Below, piece by piece: positions 1 to 9,398 of a DNA stretch of 37,274 bases. This stretch comes from Akkermansia muciniphila (lineage in GTDB: Bacteria > Verrucomicrobiota > Verrucomicrobiia > Verrucomicrobiales > Akkermansiaceae). Under the pieces are notes generated by a model. The model was not told the origin of the DNA and did no database searches. It was given only the letters and a program-made list of their open reading frames with translations. The position numbers and the translations under genes are program-made. Every line of letters starts with the position of its first letter. Within the stretch, counting starts at the first letter, position 1. The stretch lies in assembly GCA_945888515.1 (NCBI GenBank), contig CAMDAD010000029.1, positions 1 to 37,274 on the forward strand, written 5' to 3'.

Positions 1-615
1 GAGAAAAAAATCCCGCAAGTCCTCTTCCTGGGCGATCCGGTGCAACAGTCCATTGTTCAGGCCGCCGCCAAGGAACTCACCGGCAAGGCCAACTTCCACT
101 ACCCGCCGCCCGGCAGTGCCAACGACAGCGGCACCGCTCTCGCCCGCATTGACGATCTCCTGGGCGACAAGCCATGGGACATCATCTATTTCAACTTCGG
201 CATCGGCGATCTCTTTTACAAAGACCCGGCCTCCAAGGAAATCCGCATCATGAACAAAGACGCAGGCGGCGTTCGGATTTCCACCCCCGCCCAGTATGAA
301 CAGAATCTCGAAGCCATCGTAAAGCGCCTCACCGCCTCCAAAGCCAAACTCATCTGGGGCTCCACCACCCCCTTGAACAACGGCAACCTCTTCGACGGGG
401 CTTCCGAAAAAGAATACAACTCCATCGCCGCACGCGTCATGGCCAGGCACAAAGTCCCCGTCCTCGACCTCCACGCCCACGTCATGGCACTATTCAAACC
501 CGGCGAAAAACAACCGCCCCACGACAAATACGCCGCCGAAATGCAAAAACGCGGCCACCAGATCCACCCCCCCTTGGTCAAAGCAATCCTATCTGTCGCA
601 GGAAATCCCCAATAG
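1..615 (+). CDS. SGNH/GDSL-hydrolase-like protein, 3' portion only
   Basis: The frame is already open at base 1, so the true start lies upstream and only the last 204 codons are present. Seen: a VLFLGDPVQ segment where SGNH hydrolases have their GDS nucleophile block, a DIIYFNFGIGDL segment matching the second conserved strand and loop, the IWGSTTPL strand, and a YNSIAARVMARHKVPVLDLHAHV helix-strand unit. Secreted SGNH proteins of Planctomycetes and Verrucomicrobia share this order. Odd: the serine position of the GDS block is proline, and the usual C-terminal catalytic D-x-x-H is replaced by a GHQIHPP segment, so hydrolase activity is doubtful. It may be a non-catalytic or binding homologue. 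A DUF1961-type gene follows 47 bases later on the same strand, which suggests a shared carbohydrate-related operon. The fold assignment is fairly secure; the function is not. Confidence 0.7.
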   Translation, partial: EKKIPQVLFLGDPVQQSIVQAAAKELTGKANFHYPPPGSANDSGTALARIDDLLGDKPWDIIYFNFGIGDLFYKDPASKEIRIMNKDAGGVRISTPAQYEQNLEAIVKRLTASKAKLIWGSTTPLNNGNLFDGASEKEYNSIAARVMARHKVPVLDLHAHVMALFKPGEKQPPHDKYAAEMQKRGHQIHPPLVKAILSVAGNPQ

Positions 616-662
616 TCTGGAGTCTTCTACAACCTTCGCATCGAAATCCAATTCCCAAAAAG

Positions 663-1505
663 ATGATGAACTTTTCCGGAAAGACCATCTTGGCCTTGCT
701 GCTGGCATTCACTGTTCCACAGACCCGCGCCGACGAGGAGAAGAATCCCAAAGAGCGCGCCGCTTTCGAGAATGCCGCCTCCGCCAAGTGGCAGGAAGTC
801 TTCGCCGACGACGGCACCGGCTCATGGAAAGAGAAATGGTTTCTCGACGGCGAGGTCGGCACCGTGACCAACAGCCCCGATGGCATGACCCTCACCGCCG
901 GACCCGAATCCAAAAACGACGCCCACCACATGGTGCTCTGGACGAAGCAGGAGTTCGCGGGCGACCTCAAGATCGAATACGACTACACCCGCACCGATGA
1001 GGCATCCCAGTTTGTCACCATCCTCTACATCCAAGCCACAGGCAGCGGCAAAGGACAGTTCGCAAAGGACATCACGAAATGGAACCAGTTGCGCAAAGTG
1101 CCCGCGATGACCACCTACTACGACAACATGCACACCTACCATCTCAGCTACGCCGCATTCGGAGACTCCGGACAGGATAAAACATCCTACATCCGCGGTC
1201 GCCGCTACATGCCGCACGCCAAAGGACTGAAGGGCACGGAACTTACGCCCGACTATCACTTTGACAAGCTCTTCGCGACGGGGGTGAAGCATCACATCAC
1301 CTTTATCAAGCGAGACCGCGACCTCCTCCTCCGGATCGAGAATCCCGACGGGATCCGCTACTGCCACCTGCACAACGGAAAGCTGCCGGTGGTCACTGAA
1401 GGCCGGATCGGACTTCGGCACATGTTCACCCGTTCGGCCCGCTATCGAAACTTCCGGATCTCTGTGCCGATAGTTGATGCAGGCGGCTTCATAAAAACTC
1501 CTTAG
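663..1505 (+). CDS. Secreted DUF1961-type carbohydrate-binding-like protein
   Basis: 280 residues. A short signal peptide (about residues 1-23, ending ...PQTRA-DE) points to export. The body looks like a concanavalin-type beta-sandwich: a WFLDGEVGTV segment, a DGMTLTAGP strand, LWTKQEFAGDLKIEYDYTR, and a closing EGRIGLRHMFTRSARYRNFRI strand pair. This layout is what I associate with DUF1961 proteins, which occur beside polysaccharide-degradation genes. The start is the first of two adjacent ATGs, with only a weak A-rich leader (ccaaaaag) and no strong Shine-Dalgarno. The role is unknown; binding or cleavage of a sugar polymer at the cell surface is inferred from fold and neighbours. No catalytic residues could be named. 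Confidence 0.7.
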   Translation: MMNFSGKTILALLLAFTVPQTRADEEKNPKERAAFENAASAKWQEVFADDGTGSWKEKWFLDGEVGTVTNSPDGMTLTAGPESKNDAHHMVLWTKQEFAGDLKIEYDYTRTDEASQFVTILYIQATGSGKGQFAKDITKWNQLRKVPAMTTYYDNMHTYHLSYAAFGDSGQDKTSYIRGRRYMPHAKGLKGTELTPDYHFDKLFATGVKHHITFIKRDRDLLLRIENPDGIRYCHLHNGKLPVVTEGRIGLRHMFTRSARYRNFRISVPIVDAGGFIKTP

Positions 1506-2281
1506 ATCAACAACTGAATTTCCCGGTTCGATTAGGATTTCAGCACAACAGCCCTGTCAGCGTGCGACACCGGGAAAACCCCGTGATGCACCAATGCCCA
1601 AGCAATCAGCCCTTGATCCGCTCCACCGATCTGGCAGACGTATTACGGATGGATGAAAACCTGACCAGCAAAGCGAGCCACCGTATTACCGGAAAGCTGG
1701 TTCCTGTCGGTCTGGTTCCAAATCCATTCTTCAGTCTGGGACAGAATAGCAGTTTTTCCGACGGATTTCTGACAAAGAAACATGTCGAAGCCTGTCATTC
1801 TGGGGGATCCAGAAAATCCAGTGACCCAATGAATCCATTGAAATCAATAGATTACCCAACATCCGAGGGCTACCCTGCCCATCCGCCATTATCTAACTCA
1901 CAGAGAGATTACGGCGGGGAAATAGATCACTCTCGCGGCGGTAGACGGATGCCTAGTTGTGGCGACGCTTGGACTGAGGTGCGGGATGAGAAGGGCTTGA
2001 TTGAACGAGCGGACGCGATTGCATAAGCACTCTACGCCATAGCCATACTCAGTACGATTCATAAATCATGTTAGACTTGTAGGATCACGATTGGAGATAG
2101 AAAAAATCTCATCTAGCCAGCAGTTGTAAGTCAAGTCAGCTCTTCAGCAAAATCGGGATCTCGTCGATGGCATGGCAATCAACCGAGACGAAGTAAGGAG
2201 AGCAAGGCACATCGGCGTCGTGAACGGTGTTTTTTCTGCTTGGTGATTTAATTACGATCCAATGGATAAACACGATGTTGA
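1506..2281. other. 776-base intergenic stretch without a convincing gene
   Basis: It lies between the end of the DUF1961-type gene and the convergent end of the Gfo/Idh/MocA gene. The longest open frame (1562-2026, plus) starts at GTG, has no Shine-Dalgarno, and gives a low-complexity, arginine- and serine-rich translation with no recognisable domain. A short minus-strand frame at 2136-2324 is no better. The stretch is AT-richer than the flanking genes in places and may be decayed coding or repeat DNA. No hairpin with a T-run terminator was found. Confidence 0.5.
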
Positions 2282-3424
2282 TTAGGGAACATCGACCCAA
2301 GAACCTTTGTGGTGAGAGTCCCAACTAAGTTCGGCAAGTTGCACGCCTTTGGCTCCCTCGCGGAGCGTCCAGCGGAATGGCTCGCCCGCGACCACATGTT
2401 TGAGAAACATTTCCCATTGGATCTTAAAGGCATTGTCGTAAACACCTTGATCAGGCACTTCGGTCCAGTTGTCGAAAAAGTTCAGCGGGCTATCGATGTC
2501 CGGATTCCACACGGGGCGGGGCGTGACGCTTTGATGCTGAACCCAGCATTTGCGCAGACCGACGATAGCGGAGCCTTTGGTGCCATCGACTTGCATAGTG
2601 AGCAAGTCATCACGGCGCACGCGCACGACCCAGCTGCTATTGAACTGGCAGATCACGCCGGTATCGGTTTCGAACAGAGCGTATGCGGAATCGTCGGCCG
2701 TGCAGGGAAACATTGCCCCGCCCTCATCGCGACGTTGCGGGATATGAGTGGCGGCTTTGCAGAAGACGCGGGTGACATTGCCGAAGAGGTTATCGATGAC
2801 ATATCGCCAGTGGCAGTGCATATCGACGATCATGCCACCGCCATCCTCGTTGCGGTAGTTCCAGCTCGGGCGCTGCGCGGGCTGCGCCAGGTTCTCGCCC
2901 GTGAACACCCAGTAGCCGAACTCACCGCGAACGGAGAGGATATCGCCGAAAAATCCTTGCTCTTTCAGCAGTTGGAACTTGCGAATACCGGGCAGCCAAA
3001 GTTTGTCCTGCACTGTGCCGTTTTTCACCCCAGCTTTTTCCGCCACCTCGGCGATGCGATAGGCTTCGGATGCCTTCACCGCCGTTGGTTTCTCGCAATA
3101 AACATGCTTACCCGCCGCGATCGCACGCTCTAGGAAGGGAATGCGATGCGGGGTGCCGCTGGCGTCAAAAAAGATTTCGTAATACGGGTCAGCCAATACG
3201 GCATCCAGATCCGTCGTGTATTTCTCCACACCATGCTTCGCTGCCAGTTGTTGAAGTTTGTCAGCATTGCGCCCAGTAAGTATCGGATCCGGCATAATGC
3301 GCTCATCACCGCAGATCAGTCCACCTTGTTGCCGTATGGCGAGAATGGAGCGCACGAGGTGTTGATTGGTGCCCATGCGTCCGGTGACGCCGTTCATGAT
3401 GATGCCGATGTTGCGTATTTTCAT
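2282..3424 (-). CDS. Gfo/Idh/MocA family oxidoreductase
   Basis: 380 residues, a normal length for the family. The N-terminus carries a Rossmann dinucleotide-binding fold ([15 protein letters not shown] at residues 3-17), then the [27 protein letters not shown] block, whose EKP motif with its lysine is the family signature. The C-terminal half includes [21 protein letters not shown], which fits the substrate-binding beta-sheet domain with a histidine in the active site. It is a predicted NAD(P)-dependent sugar or sugar-derivative dehydrogenase in the cytoplasm. It is the last gene of a leftward group, 7 bases after the TIM-barrel gene, so co-transcription is likely. The NGVTGRMG loop differs from the plain G-x-G-x-x-[GA] and resembles that of related dihydrodipicolinate-reductase-like folds. 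The substrate cannot be read from sequence. Confidence 0.9.
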   Translation of the reverse strand: MKIRNIGIIMNGVTGRMGTNQHLVRSILAIRQQGGLICGDERIMPDPILTGRNADKLQQLAAKHGVEKYTTDLDAVLADPYYEIFFDASGTPHRIPFLERAIAAGKHVYCEKPTAVKASEAYRIAEVAEKAGVKNGTVQDKLWLPGIRKFQLLKEQGFFGDILSVRGEFGYWVFTGENLAQPAQRPSWNYRNEDGGGMIVDMHCHWRYVIDNLFGNVTRVFCKAATHIPQRRDEGGAMFPCTADDSAYALFETDTGVICQFNSSWVVRVRRDDLLTMQVDGTKGSAIVGLRKCWVQHQSVTPRPVWNPDIDSPLNFFDNWTEVPDQGVYDNAFKIQWEMFLKHVVAGEPFRWTLREGAKGVQLAELSWDSHHKGSWVDVP

Positions 3425-3431
3425 AAAATTT

Positions 3432-4262
3432 TCAGTCTCGATAGGGGTTTTTTAGGGGCTGCAGTGTGGCAGCGATTTTTTTGAGAAATTCATCCTGGTC
3501 TTCCGCCCAGTAACGGTTGGAGAAAATCTCCACCTCGGTCATGCCTGCGAACCCAGCATCGCGAACCCAGGTATCGATGACACCTACGTTTGCCACTCCT
3601 TCGCCGGGCAATCCACGATCTAACAAAACGTGACTCATGTCTGGCTTGAAGTCGCAGACATGGAAGGCGAAAAGATGATTCTCATCCGCGCAGCGGTCGA
3701 TCTGCTCCTGCAAATCCAGTTCCCACCAGACGTGGAAGACATCCACCGCGATGCCTAGCAAGGGATGCGCGAGGCGCTCGACCATGTCATTCGCATCACG
3801 CAGGCTGCAAACAGCGGAACGATCACCCGCATACATCGGATGCAAGGGTTCGACTGCGAGTCGTATGCCTGCGGCCTCGGCATAAGGGAGTATTTCTTCC
3901 AGGCCCTGCTCGATCTGCAGAAAGTTATCGCTAGGAATCTGACCGGGTGTGGCCCCGCAAACCAGAACAATCATCGGTAATCCGAGAGCCTCCGCCTCAT
4001 CGATCGCCTTGCGATTTTCCATGATAGAGGCATCGCGTTGCTCCTGAGTCATACCGGTAAAAAATCCCCCGCGCACAAGAGATACTCCTGCCAGTCCGGC
4101 GTCAGAAATTTTTTTCCGCACTCGGTCCAAGTCATGCCCAGCGATGGTTTCACGCCACACCGATATGCCGCCAAATCCATGGCGCGCGTATCCATCGATG
4201 CATTGGTCAATGCTCCACGGTTTCGTGGTAAACGTGTGAATGGCAGCGTGATGAAGATCCAT
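3432..4262 (-). CDS. Sugar phosphate isomerase/epimerase, TIM-barrel (AP-endonuclease 2 fold)
   Basis: 276 residues. The pattern is that of xylose-isomerase-like TIM barrels: [11 protein letters not shown] near the N-terminus, [18 protein letters not shown], an [29 protein letters not shown] segment whose Glu and His are the usual metal ligands, [12 protein letters not shown] with Asp and His, FHVCDFKPD, and a late [10 protein letters not shown] strand supplying the last Glu. It would interconvert or epimerise a small sugar or keto-acid using a divalent metal. The start is an ATG at 4262. Its stop is 7 bases from the next gene of the group (Gfo/Idh/MocA), and the DapA-like gene ends about 59 bases upstream, so the three probably act in one catabolic pathway. 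Family assignment is strong; substrate unknown. Confidence 0.88.
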   Translation of the reverse strand: MDLHHAAIHTFTTKPWSIDQCIDGYARHGFGGISVWRETIAGHDLDRVRKKISDAGLAGVSLVRGGFFTGMTQEQRDASIMENRKAIDEAEALGLPMIVLVCGATPGQIPSDNFLQIEQGLEEILPYAEAAGIRLAVEPLHPMYAGDRSAVCSLRDANDMVERLAHPLLGIAVDVFHVWWELDLQEQIDRCADENHLFAFHVCDFKPDMSHVLLDRGLPGEGVANVGVIDTWVRDAGFAGMTEVEIFSNRYWAEDQDEFLKKIAATLQPLKNPYRD

Positions 4263-4321
4263 AGTAGTGACAGAAAAACGCTATCGAAAAAACCAGTTAA
4301 ATGGCAAGCGTGGGGTGCGTC

Positions 4322-5272
4322 CTACTGGACCTTATATCCGAGGCGCAGCGCGCAATCCTTCATGATTCCCGACTCCCAATCAGGTCGGCGTGGGCAAAGC
4401 GGATGCGGGTCCGAGGAAGGGATACGGCCTAACAAATGCTGAAACACGGCACAACTGTGCTTGTAGGCAGGAACTGCTGCACGGAAGCCGACATTGCCAA
4501 GATACTGGAGCGCATCATTGAGTTCGGCGTAGCGCTCGTCGCCATTTTCCCAGTAAGCATCACGCTCCGCGAATTTTTCTGGACAAAACGCGGCCAAGCC
4601 TAACAGATAATCGGAACCATATTCGACCATATCGATGCCGAGATCATTTCCCGTAAAGACCATGAACTCCGGCCGCACCTCGTCGCGGATTTGCAAACGT
4701 CGCAGTTCCTGACCGCGGTCAAGTGACGAATGCTTCATTCCTTTCAATGCGGGAATACGCATCAATCCGCGCACTGTTTCCTCATCGAAAATCATTCCGT
4801 TAGGTGCGAACATGCGACCGAGCTCGAAGCCGAAGACCGACTCGTAGTCCTCGCATACTTTCGCATACAGATCGACAATCTGCTGCGCCGACCAGTCGTG
4901 AAAACGGGTCGTCTGGAATAAAATGGGAGTGCCGCCAAAGCTCACGATCTCATCCATTTCGCGACGATAGAGATCGACCAAGTCACCTTCTTTCCCTTCG
5001 ACAAATGCCCCTGCGGTGAAATCGCGACGGCCCGCGATCACCTCCTGCGTCCAGCGCAGCACCTGTGTGCGTTCGGCGGCGGTGATGTAGTTTGCGTAGC
5101 CGGTGTCCATGTTGACAGCACAGCCGAGGCCAGCGGCGGTAGTGCGCTCCACGGCTTCACGAAATGCGTTTTCCGCGATGCGTCCATCCTTTTCAAAAGG
5201 CAACAGACAAGCGGCGTAACCGGTGATCTTGCGACGGAATTTTTTGGCGTGGTGACGATCTTCCAAAGACAT
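4322..5272 (-). CDS. DapA-family (dihydrodipicolinate synthase-like) aldolase
   Basis: 316 residues from the chosen ATG at 5272, which is preceded on its strand by an AAGGAAAG Shine-Dalgarno about 8 bases upstream; a longer frame to 5353 would run into the preceding RDD gene. Seen: GYAACLLPFEKDGRI and AFREAVERTTAAGLG as in the first barrel turns, and an LKGMKHSS strand where Lys180 fits the Schiff-base lysine of the class I pyruvate-aldolase barrel. The tyrosine expected in the preceding strand of DapA is not visible (FELGRMFAPNG instead), so it is not a lysine-biosynthesis enzyme in any simple sense. A keto-sugar-acid aldolase or dehydratase is more likely, feeding or fed by the isomerase and oxidoreductase downstream. 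Confidence 0.82.
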   Translation of the reverse strand: MSLEDRHHAKKFRRKITGYAACLLPFEKDGRIAENAFREAVERTTAAGLGCAVNMDTGYANYITAAERTQVLRWTQEVIAGRRDFTAGAFVEGKEGDLVDLYRREMDEIVSFGGTPILFQTTRFHDWSAQQIVDLYAKVCEDYESVFGFELGRMFAPNGMIFDEETVRGLMRIPALKGMKHSSLDRGQELRRLQIRDEVRPEFMVFTGNDLGIDMVEYGSDYLLGLAAFCPEKFAERDAYWENGDERYAELNDALQYLGNVGFRAAVPAYKHSCAVFQHLLGRIPSSDPHPLCPRRPDWESGIMKDCALRLGYKVQ

Positions 5273-5331
5273 GCAGACACTTTCCTTCTGACTCCCGTTT
5301 TTGACAAGCGCAGAGTGTAGCATGCAACCGA

Positions 5332-6054
5332 CTAACGTTTTTCCTGGAGCCAATGTGCCATGGCGGCGAGGGAATGCACGCCTGCCTCACCCTGCTTGCC
5401 CGTCAACACCTGCAAATGATCGGCAATCTCGCGACGCCGAGCATCGGACCAATAGACCGAGCGCTCGCGAAAGGTCACGATTGCTCGGCTTTCCTCTGGG
5501 CGCAGCGCCACCGTCGGGCGTTGCGCTTGCAAAGGCGGCGGACCAGAACTTTGCGGCACGATTTCACTGCGCTCATAAACCACCACCGTGCCAGCGGCCA
5601 GATCACCGAGCCGTTGAAAGCGTTGAGTCGCGAGGCAACTGACCATACCTGGAACTCCCCAGAACGGTGGGTTAATGTCCACCACTCGCAGGAAATTCCT
5701 GACGATTGCCTGCGCCCACGTGATCGGCGCGCCCGATGGCTGCATCACCCGCAAGCCGCAGATTTTTTTACCTAACGTGGCTCCCCAGCGACTCATCTCG
5801 CCAAGCACCGGATACCACCAAGTCATGACAAAAGCCGCGAGCATCAACACGCCATCAATCACGTTATCCCCGACAACGAGTCCTGTGATTTCCAAAACCA
5901 GTGCCAACAAGAGCAAGGTGAGACCAATGACCACCATATCGATCATCCAAGCGAAGATTCGCAAGATCGGCCCGGCGATGCGCAAGCGGATTTCCACGCC
6001 CTCGGCCAGCTCGATGGATTGTAAGGTGTCCAGTTTTCCCGCAATATCACTCAC
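5332..6054 (-). CDS. RDD family integral membrane protein
   Basis: 240 residues. After about 25 soluble residues with an RLRIAGPILRIFAWMIDMVVIG segment (the Arg and Asp positions that define RDD domains) there are hydrophobic segments at roughly residues 33-58 and 65-85, then GATLGKKICGLRVMQPSG, the other conserved RDD block, and a further hydrophobic stretch. The C-terminal ~75 residues are soluble and basic/proline-rich. RDD proteins are inner-membrane proteins of mostly unknown function, sometimes proposed as transporters or antiporters. The gene diverges from mfd and is followed after about 59 bases by the DapA-like gene, so it may head the leftward transcript, although a functional link to sugar catabolism is not evident. 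Confidence 0.88.
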   Translation of the reverse strand: MSDIAGKLDTLQSIELAEGVEIRLRIAGPILRIFAWMIDMVVIGLTLLLLALVLEITGLVVGDNVIDGVLMLAAFVMTWWYPVLGEMSRWGATLGKKICGLRVMQPSGAPITWAQAIVRNFLRVVDINPPFWGVPGMVSCLATQRFQRLGDLAAGTVVVYERSEIVPQSSGPPPLQAQRPTVALRPEESRAIVTFRERSVYWSDARRREIADHLQVLTGKQGEAGVHSLAAMAHWLQEKR

Positions 6055-6137
6055 GCGCCCTCATGCTGCGATAGGGATGATAGGGATGAAAAGAAAATAC
6101 GGTTCGCGATTTCCCCAAAGCGGCGTATGCTGCGCGC

Positions 6138-9100
6138 GTGCCGCCTCAAGCGAACACCGCAGAGATGCTGCTGACACATCTGTCACAGCACCCGAACCTG
6201 ATCGATTCGCTCGCCACTCTCGGCAAAGCGCGGAAGACACTTGTGCTCGGGCCCTGCCATGCGGCCTCGCACGCCTATCTGCTCACCGCGCTGTGCCGAT
6301 GGCATCCTCAAAAAACGATCTGGGTCATTCATGAATCGCCGCGCCTGCGCGAACGCATCGCCGCCGAGATGGAATGCTGGGGGCAAAAGACACTGACTTT
6401 GCCCGAGCCCGCCGCTGATCTTGTCGATGGCACCATCGCCGATCCAGAAGCCGAGGCCGAGCGCATGCAAGTCTTTGAGCAACTCAGCCAACACCAGCGT
6501 GCGGTGATTCACACGCACACCAGCGCCCTGCAGGCCGCCGCGCCAGATCGACTGACTTTACAGCAAGCACGGATGGTGCTGCAAAAAAAGGCAAAGCTCG
6601 ACCCGCAAGCATTCGCTGATTCCCTCAGCACCAGCGGATACGAACGCAGCACGATTGTTCATACGCGCGGCCAGTATGCCATCCGTGGTGGAATCATCGA
6701 TCTTTTCCCCTGGCATGCCGCGATGCCCCTGCGTCTGGAGTTTTTCGATCAGGAAATCGAATCCATCCGCGAATACGATCCCGATTCCCAACTCAGCACG
6801 CAGAAGCGCGACCGCGTCACGCTCTCACTGCACGAACCGGACAAAAGCGCACGCGCCAGCGATTACATCCATCCCGATCACTGGGTCATCCACATCGGCG
6901 ATGTCATTGATCCCACGTTTTTTCCGCACCTGCAACTCTGCGAGCAATGGCTCGATGACAATTCACCGCAAAAAATTCCGTTAGAAATTCTACCCAGTCC
7001 CTTAGGTGTCTTCGAGGCTGGTGATTTCATTTTACAACAGAAAAAACGTGAGCGCTTTTTCTCGCAGATTGACGAATGGCGGCGCGAGAATTGGACGCTG
7101 GCCATGAGCTTCGCCAATCGCGGCGAGGAGGAACGTTTCCAGGAACTCGCAGGCGACTTCAGTCCCCTGCCCGTCCTGCGCGGTGAGCTTCAGGCGGGCT
7201 TCATCATCCCCGCATGGAAGATGGCTGTGCTTTCCTCCTCGGAGTTGTTCGGGCGCTACCGCACTGGTGTGAGCGTGCGCAAGAGCTTGCTGGAGCGCCA
7301 TCACACCGTGGCAGCGAATTTGGAGGAAATTCAACTCGCCGACCTCGTGGTGCATTACGAATACGGCATCGGTCGCTTTCGCGGCATACAGATTTCCGAG
7401 GATGGTCACGCCGAAGAGATCATCATCGAATACCAAAACGGCGCCCTGTTAGAGGTGCCCATCGATCAAGCGCATCTCGTCGCCAAGTATGTCGGCATGG
7501 GCGGGAAAACGCCCGAGCTTCACCACCTCGGCGGTAGCTCTTGGAAAAACGCGCGCAAGACTGCGGAGAAATCCATCCTCGACTACGCAGCGCAGATCCT
7601 CCGCGTGCAGGCCGAGCGGCAGACTGCCGTGGGCTATGCGCACCCGCCGGATTCGCGCTGGATGTGGGAATTTGAAAATTCTTTTCACTTCACCGAAACC
7701 ATCGATCAGCGCCGCGCGATCGAGGATACCAAACGCGACATGGAAAGCAGTGAACCGATGGATCGACTGATCTGTGGCGATGTCGGATTCGGTAAAACCG
7801 AAGTGGCCATCCGCGCCGCCTTCAAAGCCGTCACAGGCGGCAAGCAGGTTGCCATTTTGGTGCCCACCACCGTGCTCGCCGAACAACACTGGCGCACCTT
7901 CCGCGAACGCATGAGCGACTACCCCATGCGCATCGATCTCCTCAATCGGTTCCGCACACCCGCTGAAGTACGCGAGACAGTCGCAGGCGTGGCCGATGGC
8001 TCGGTGGATATCGTCATCGGCACGCACCGACTGCTCTCAGGCGATATTCACTACCACAATCTCGGACTCGTGGTTATCGATGAGGAGCAACGCTTCGGCG
8101 TGAAGCATAAGGAAAAATTCAAGGAAATCTTCCGCCACATCGATATCCTCACACTTTCCGCAACGCCCATTCCGCGCACACTTTACATGGCACTGATGGG
8201 CACGCGGGACATGTCCACCATCGATACCCCACCCCCGAATCGCACGCCCGTTCACACCACCATCTCCCCCTACGATGAACGCATCATCCGCGATGCCATT
8301 TTGCGAGAAATGCATCGTGGTGGGCAAGTATTCTTCCTCCACAATCGCGTCAAAACCATCGATCACATGCGCGGCAAACTCCAGGAACTGGTACCGAACG
8401 CGCGCATCCTCATCGGGCATGGGCAGATGGAGCAGGATGAATTGGAAGTCGTGATGAAAACCTTCGTCAAGGGTGATGCCGATATTCTGTTAGCTACTAC
8501 CATCATCGAGACAGGCATTGATATCCCGAACGCCAACACCATCCTCATCGACCGCGCGGACCGTTTCGGCCTCGCCGATCTCTACCAGCTCCGTGGTCGT
8601 GTCGGCCGAGCGGGAGAAAAAGCCTACGCCATTCTGCTCCTTCCACGCGACATGATCGCGCAGGGCGATGCCCGCAAACGCATTCAGGCGATCCGCGAAT
8701 ACACCGCTCTCGGCTCCGGCTTTAAGATCGCCATGCGCGACCTAGAAATCCGCGGCGCGGGCAATCTGTTAGGCACCAAACAATCCGGTCACATCGCCGC
8801 TGTCGGATTCGATCTCTACTGCAAACTCCTCAGACAATCCGTCGACCGCCTCAAAGGCCGCACTACCCCTCAGCGAACAGAGACCACACTCAAGCTCGAC
8901 TGCGTCGCCCTAACAGAAACAGAATACCGCCGTGGCGGCGCTTTCCAAGAGACGAGCCAATCAAACCTCAAGCCTGACACCTCTCCCGCTCTCGCACACC
9001 TCATCCCCGCCTACCTTTCCACCGATTTCATCAGCGACACCAAGCTCCGCGTCCACGCCTATCGCGAACTCGCCGAGTGCCTCACGGAAAAAGAGCTTGA

Positions 9101-9350
9101 TGACCTAGAACGCTCCTGGCGTGACCGCTTTGGCCGCTTTCCCGATGCCGTGACTCATCTCTTCACCCTCAGCCGCATCAAGATCCGTGCCGCTAGTCAA
9201 AAAATCTCATTAATCGAACTCAAGTCTCAACGCCTCACCCTCATCCGCAATCAACAACCCATCACTCTCGATCACCGTCATCCTCGTCTCCGCTCGATCC
9301 CAGCGATCGAAAAATTGCAAGAGATTCTAGAACTGCTGCGCTCCCTGTGA
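6138..9350 (+). CDS. mfd: Transcription-repair coupling factor Mfd
   Basis: 1070 residues, slightly shorter than the ~1150 common in the family. It removes RNA polymerase stalled at DNA lesions and recruits UvrAB. In order: a UvrB-like N-terminal module (SGYERSTIVHTRGQYAIRGGIIDLFPW), an RNA-polymerase-interacting CarD-like domain near residues 400-460 (VVHYEYGIGRFRGI), a superfamily-2 helicase core with Walker A GDVGFGKTEVA at about 547, a DEEQRFG Walker B at 648, LTLSATPIPRTL, GRVGRAGEKAYAIL (motif VI), the TRG-like RGAGNLLGTKQSGHIAAVGFDLY segment, and a C-terminal D7-like domain. The start is GTG at 6138; an ATG at 6165 is the alternative. Divergent from the RDD gene with 83 bases between. 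Confidence 0.97.
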   Translation: MPPQANTAEMLLTHLSQHPNLIDSLATLGKARKTLVLGPCHAASHAYLLTALCRWHPQKTIWVIHESPRLRERIAAEMECWGQKTLTLPEPAADLVDGTIADPEAEAERMQVFEQLSQHQRAVIHTHTSALQAAAPDRLTLQQARMVLQKKAKLDPQAFADSLSTSGYERSTIVHTRGQYAIRGGIIDLFPWHAAMPLRLEFFDQEIESIREYDPDSQLSTQKRDRVTLSLHEPDKSARASDYIHPDHWVIHIGDVIDPTFFPHLQLCEQWLDDNSPQKIPLEILPSPLGVFEAGDFILQQKKRERFFSQIDEWRRENWTLAMSFANRGEEERFQELAGDFSPLPVLRGELQAGFIIPAWKMAVLSSSELFGRYRTGVSVRKSLLERHHTVAANLEEIQLADLVVHYEYGIGRFRGIQISEDGHAEEIIIEYQNGALLEVPIDQAHLVAKYVGMGGKTPELHHLGGSSWKNARKTAEKSILDYAAQILRVQAERQTAVGYAHPPDSRWMWEFENSFHFTETIDQRRAIEDTKRDMESSEPMDRLICGDVGFGKTEVAIRAAFKAVTGGKQVAILVPTTVLAEQHWRTFRERMSDYPMRIDLLNRFRTPAEVRETVAGVADGSVDIVIGTHRLLSGDIHYHNLGLVVIDEEQRFGVKHKEKFKEIFRHIDILTLSATPIPRTLYMALMGTRDMSTIDTPPPNRTPVHTTISPYDERIIRDAILREMHRGGQVFFLHNRVKTIDHMRGKLQELVPNARILIGHGQMEQDELEVVMKTFVKGDADILLATTIIETGIDIPNANTILIDRADRFGLADLYQLRGRVGRAGEKAYAILLLPRDMIAQGDARKRIQAIREYTALGSGFKIAMRDLEIRGAGNLLGTKQSGHIAAVGFDLYCKLLRQSVDRLKGRTTPQRTETTLKLDCVALTETEYRRGGAFQETSQSNLKPDTSPALAHLIPAYLSTDFISDTKLRVHAYRELAECLTEKELDDLERSWRDRFGRFPDAVTHLFTLSRIKIRAASQKISLIELKSQRLTLIRNQQPITLDHRHPRLRSIPAIEKLQEILELLRSL

Positions 9351-9398
9351 TCCGGATTTCTCCTTGCAGGGAACCTACCGTGCAGTCATGTTTTTTCC

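Noticed and set aside
1562-2026. 154-codon plus-strand frame in the first long gap
   Set aside because: GTG start, no Shine-Dalgarno, low-complexity translation, no recognised family; listed as gap content only.
2309-3133. 274-codon plus-strand frame
   Set aside because: It is fully antisense to the Gfo/Idh/MocA gene, whose domain content is clear; the translation shows no family.
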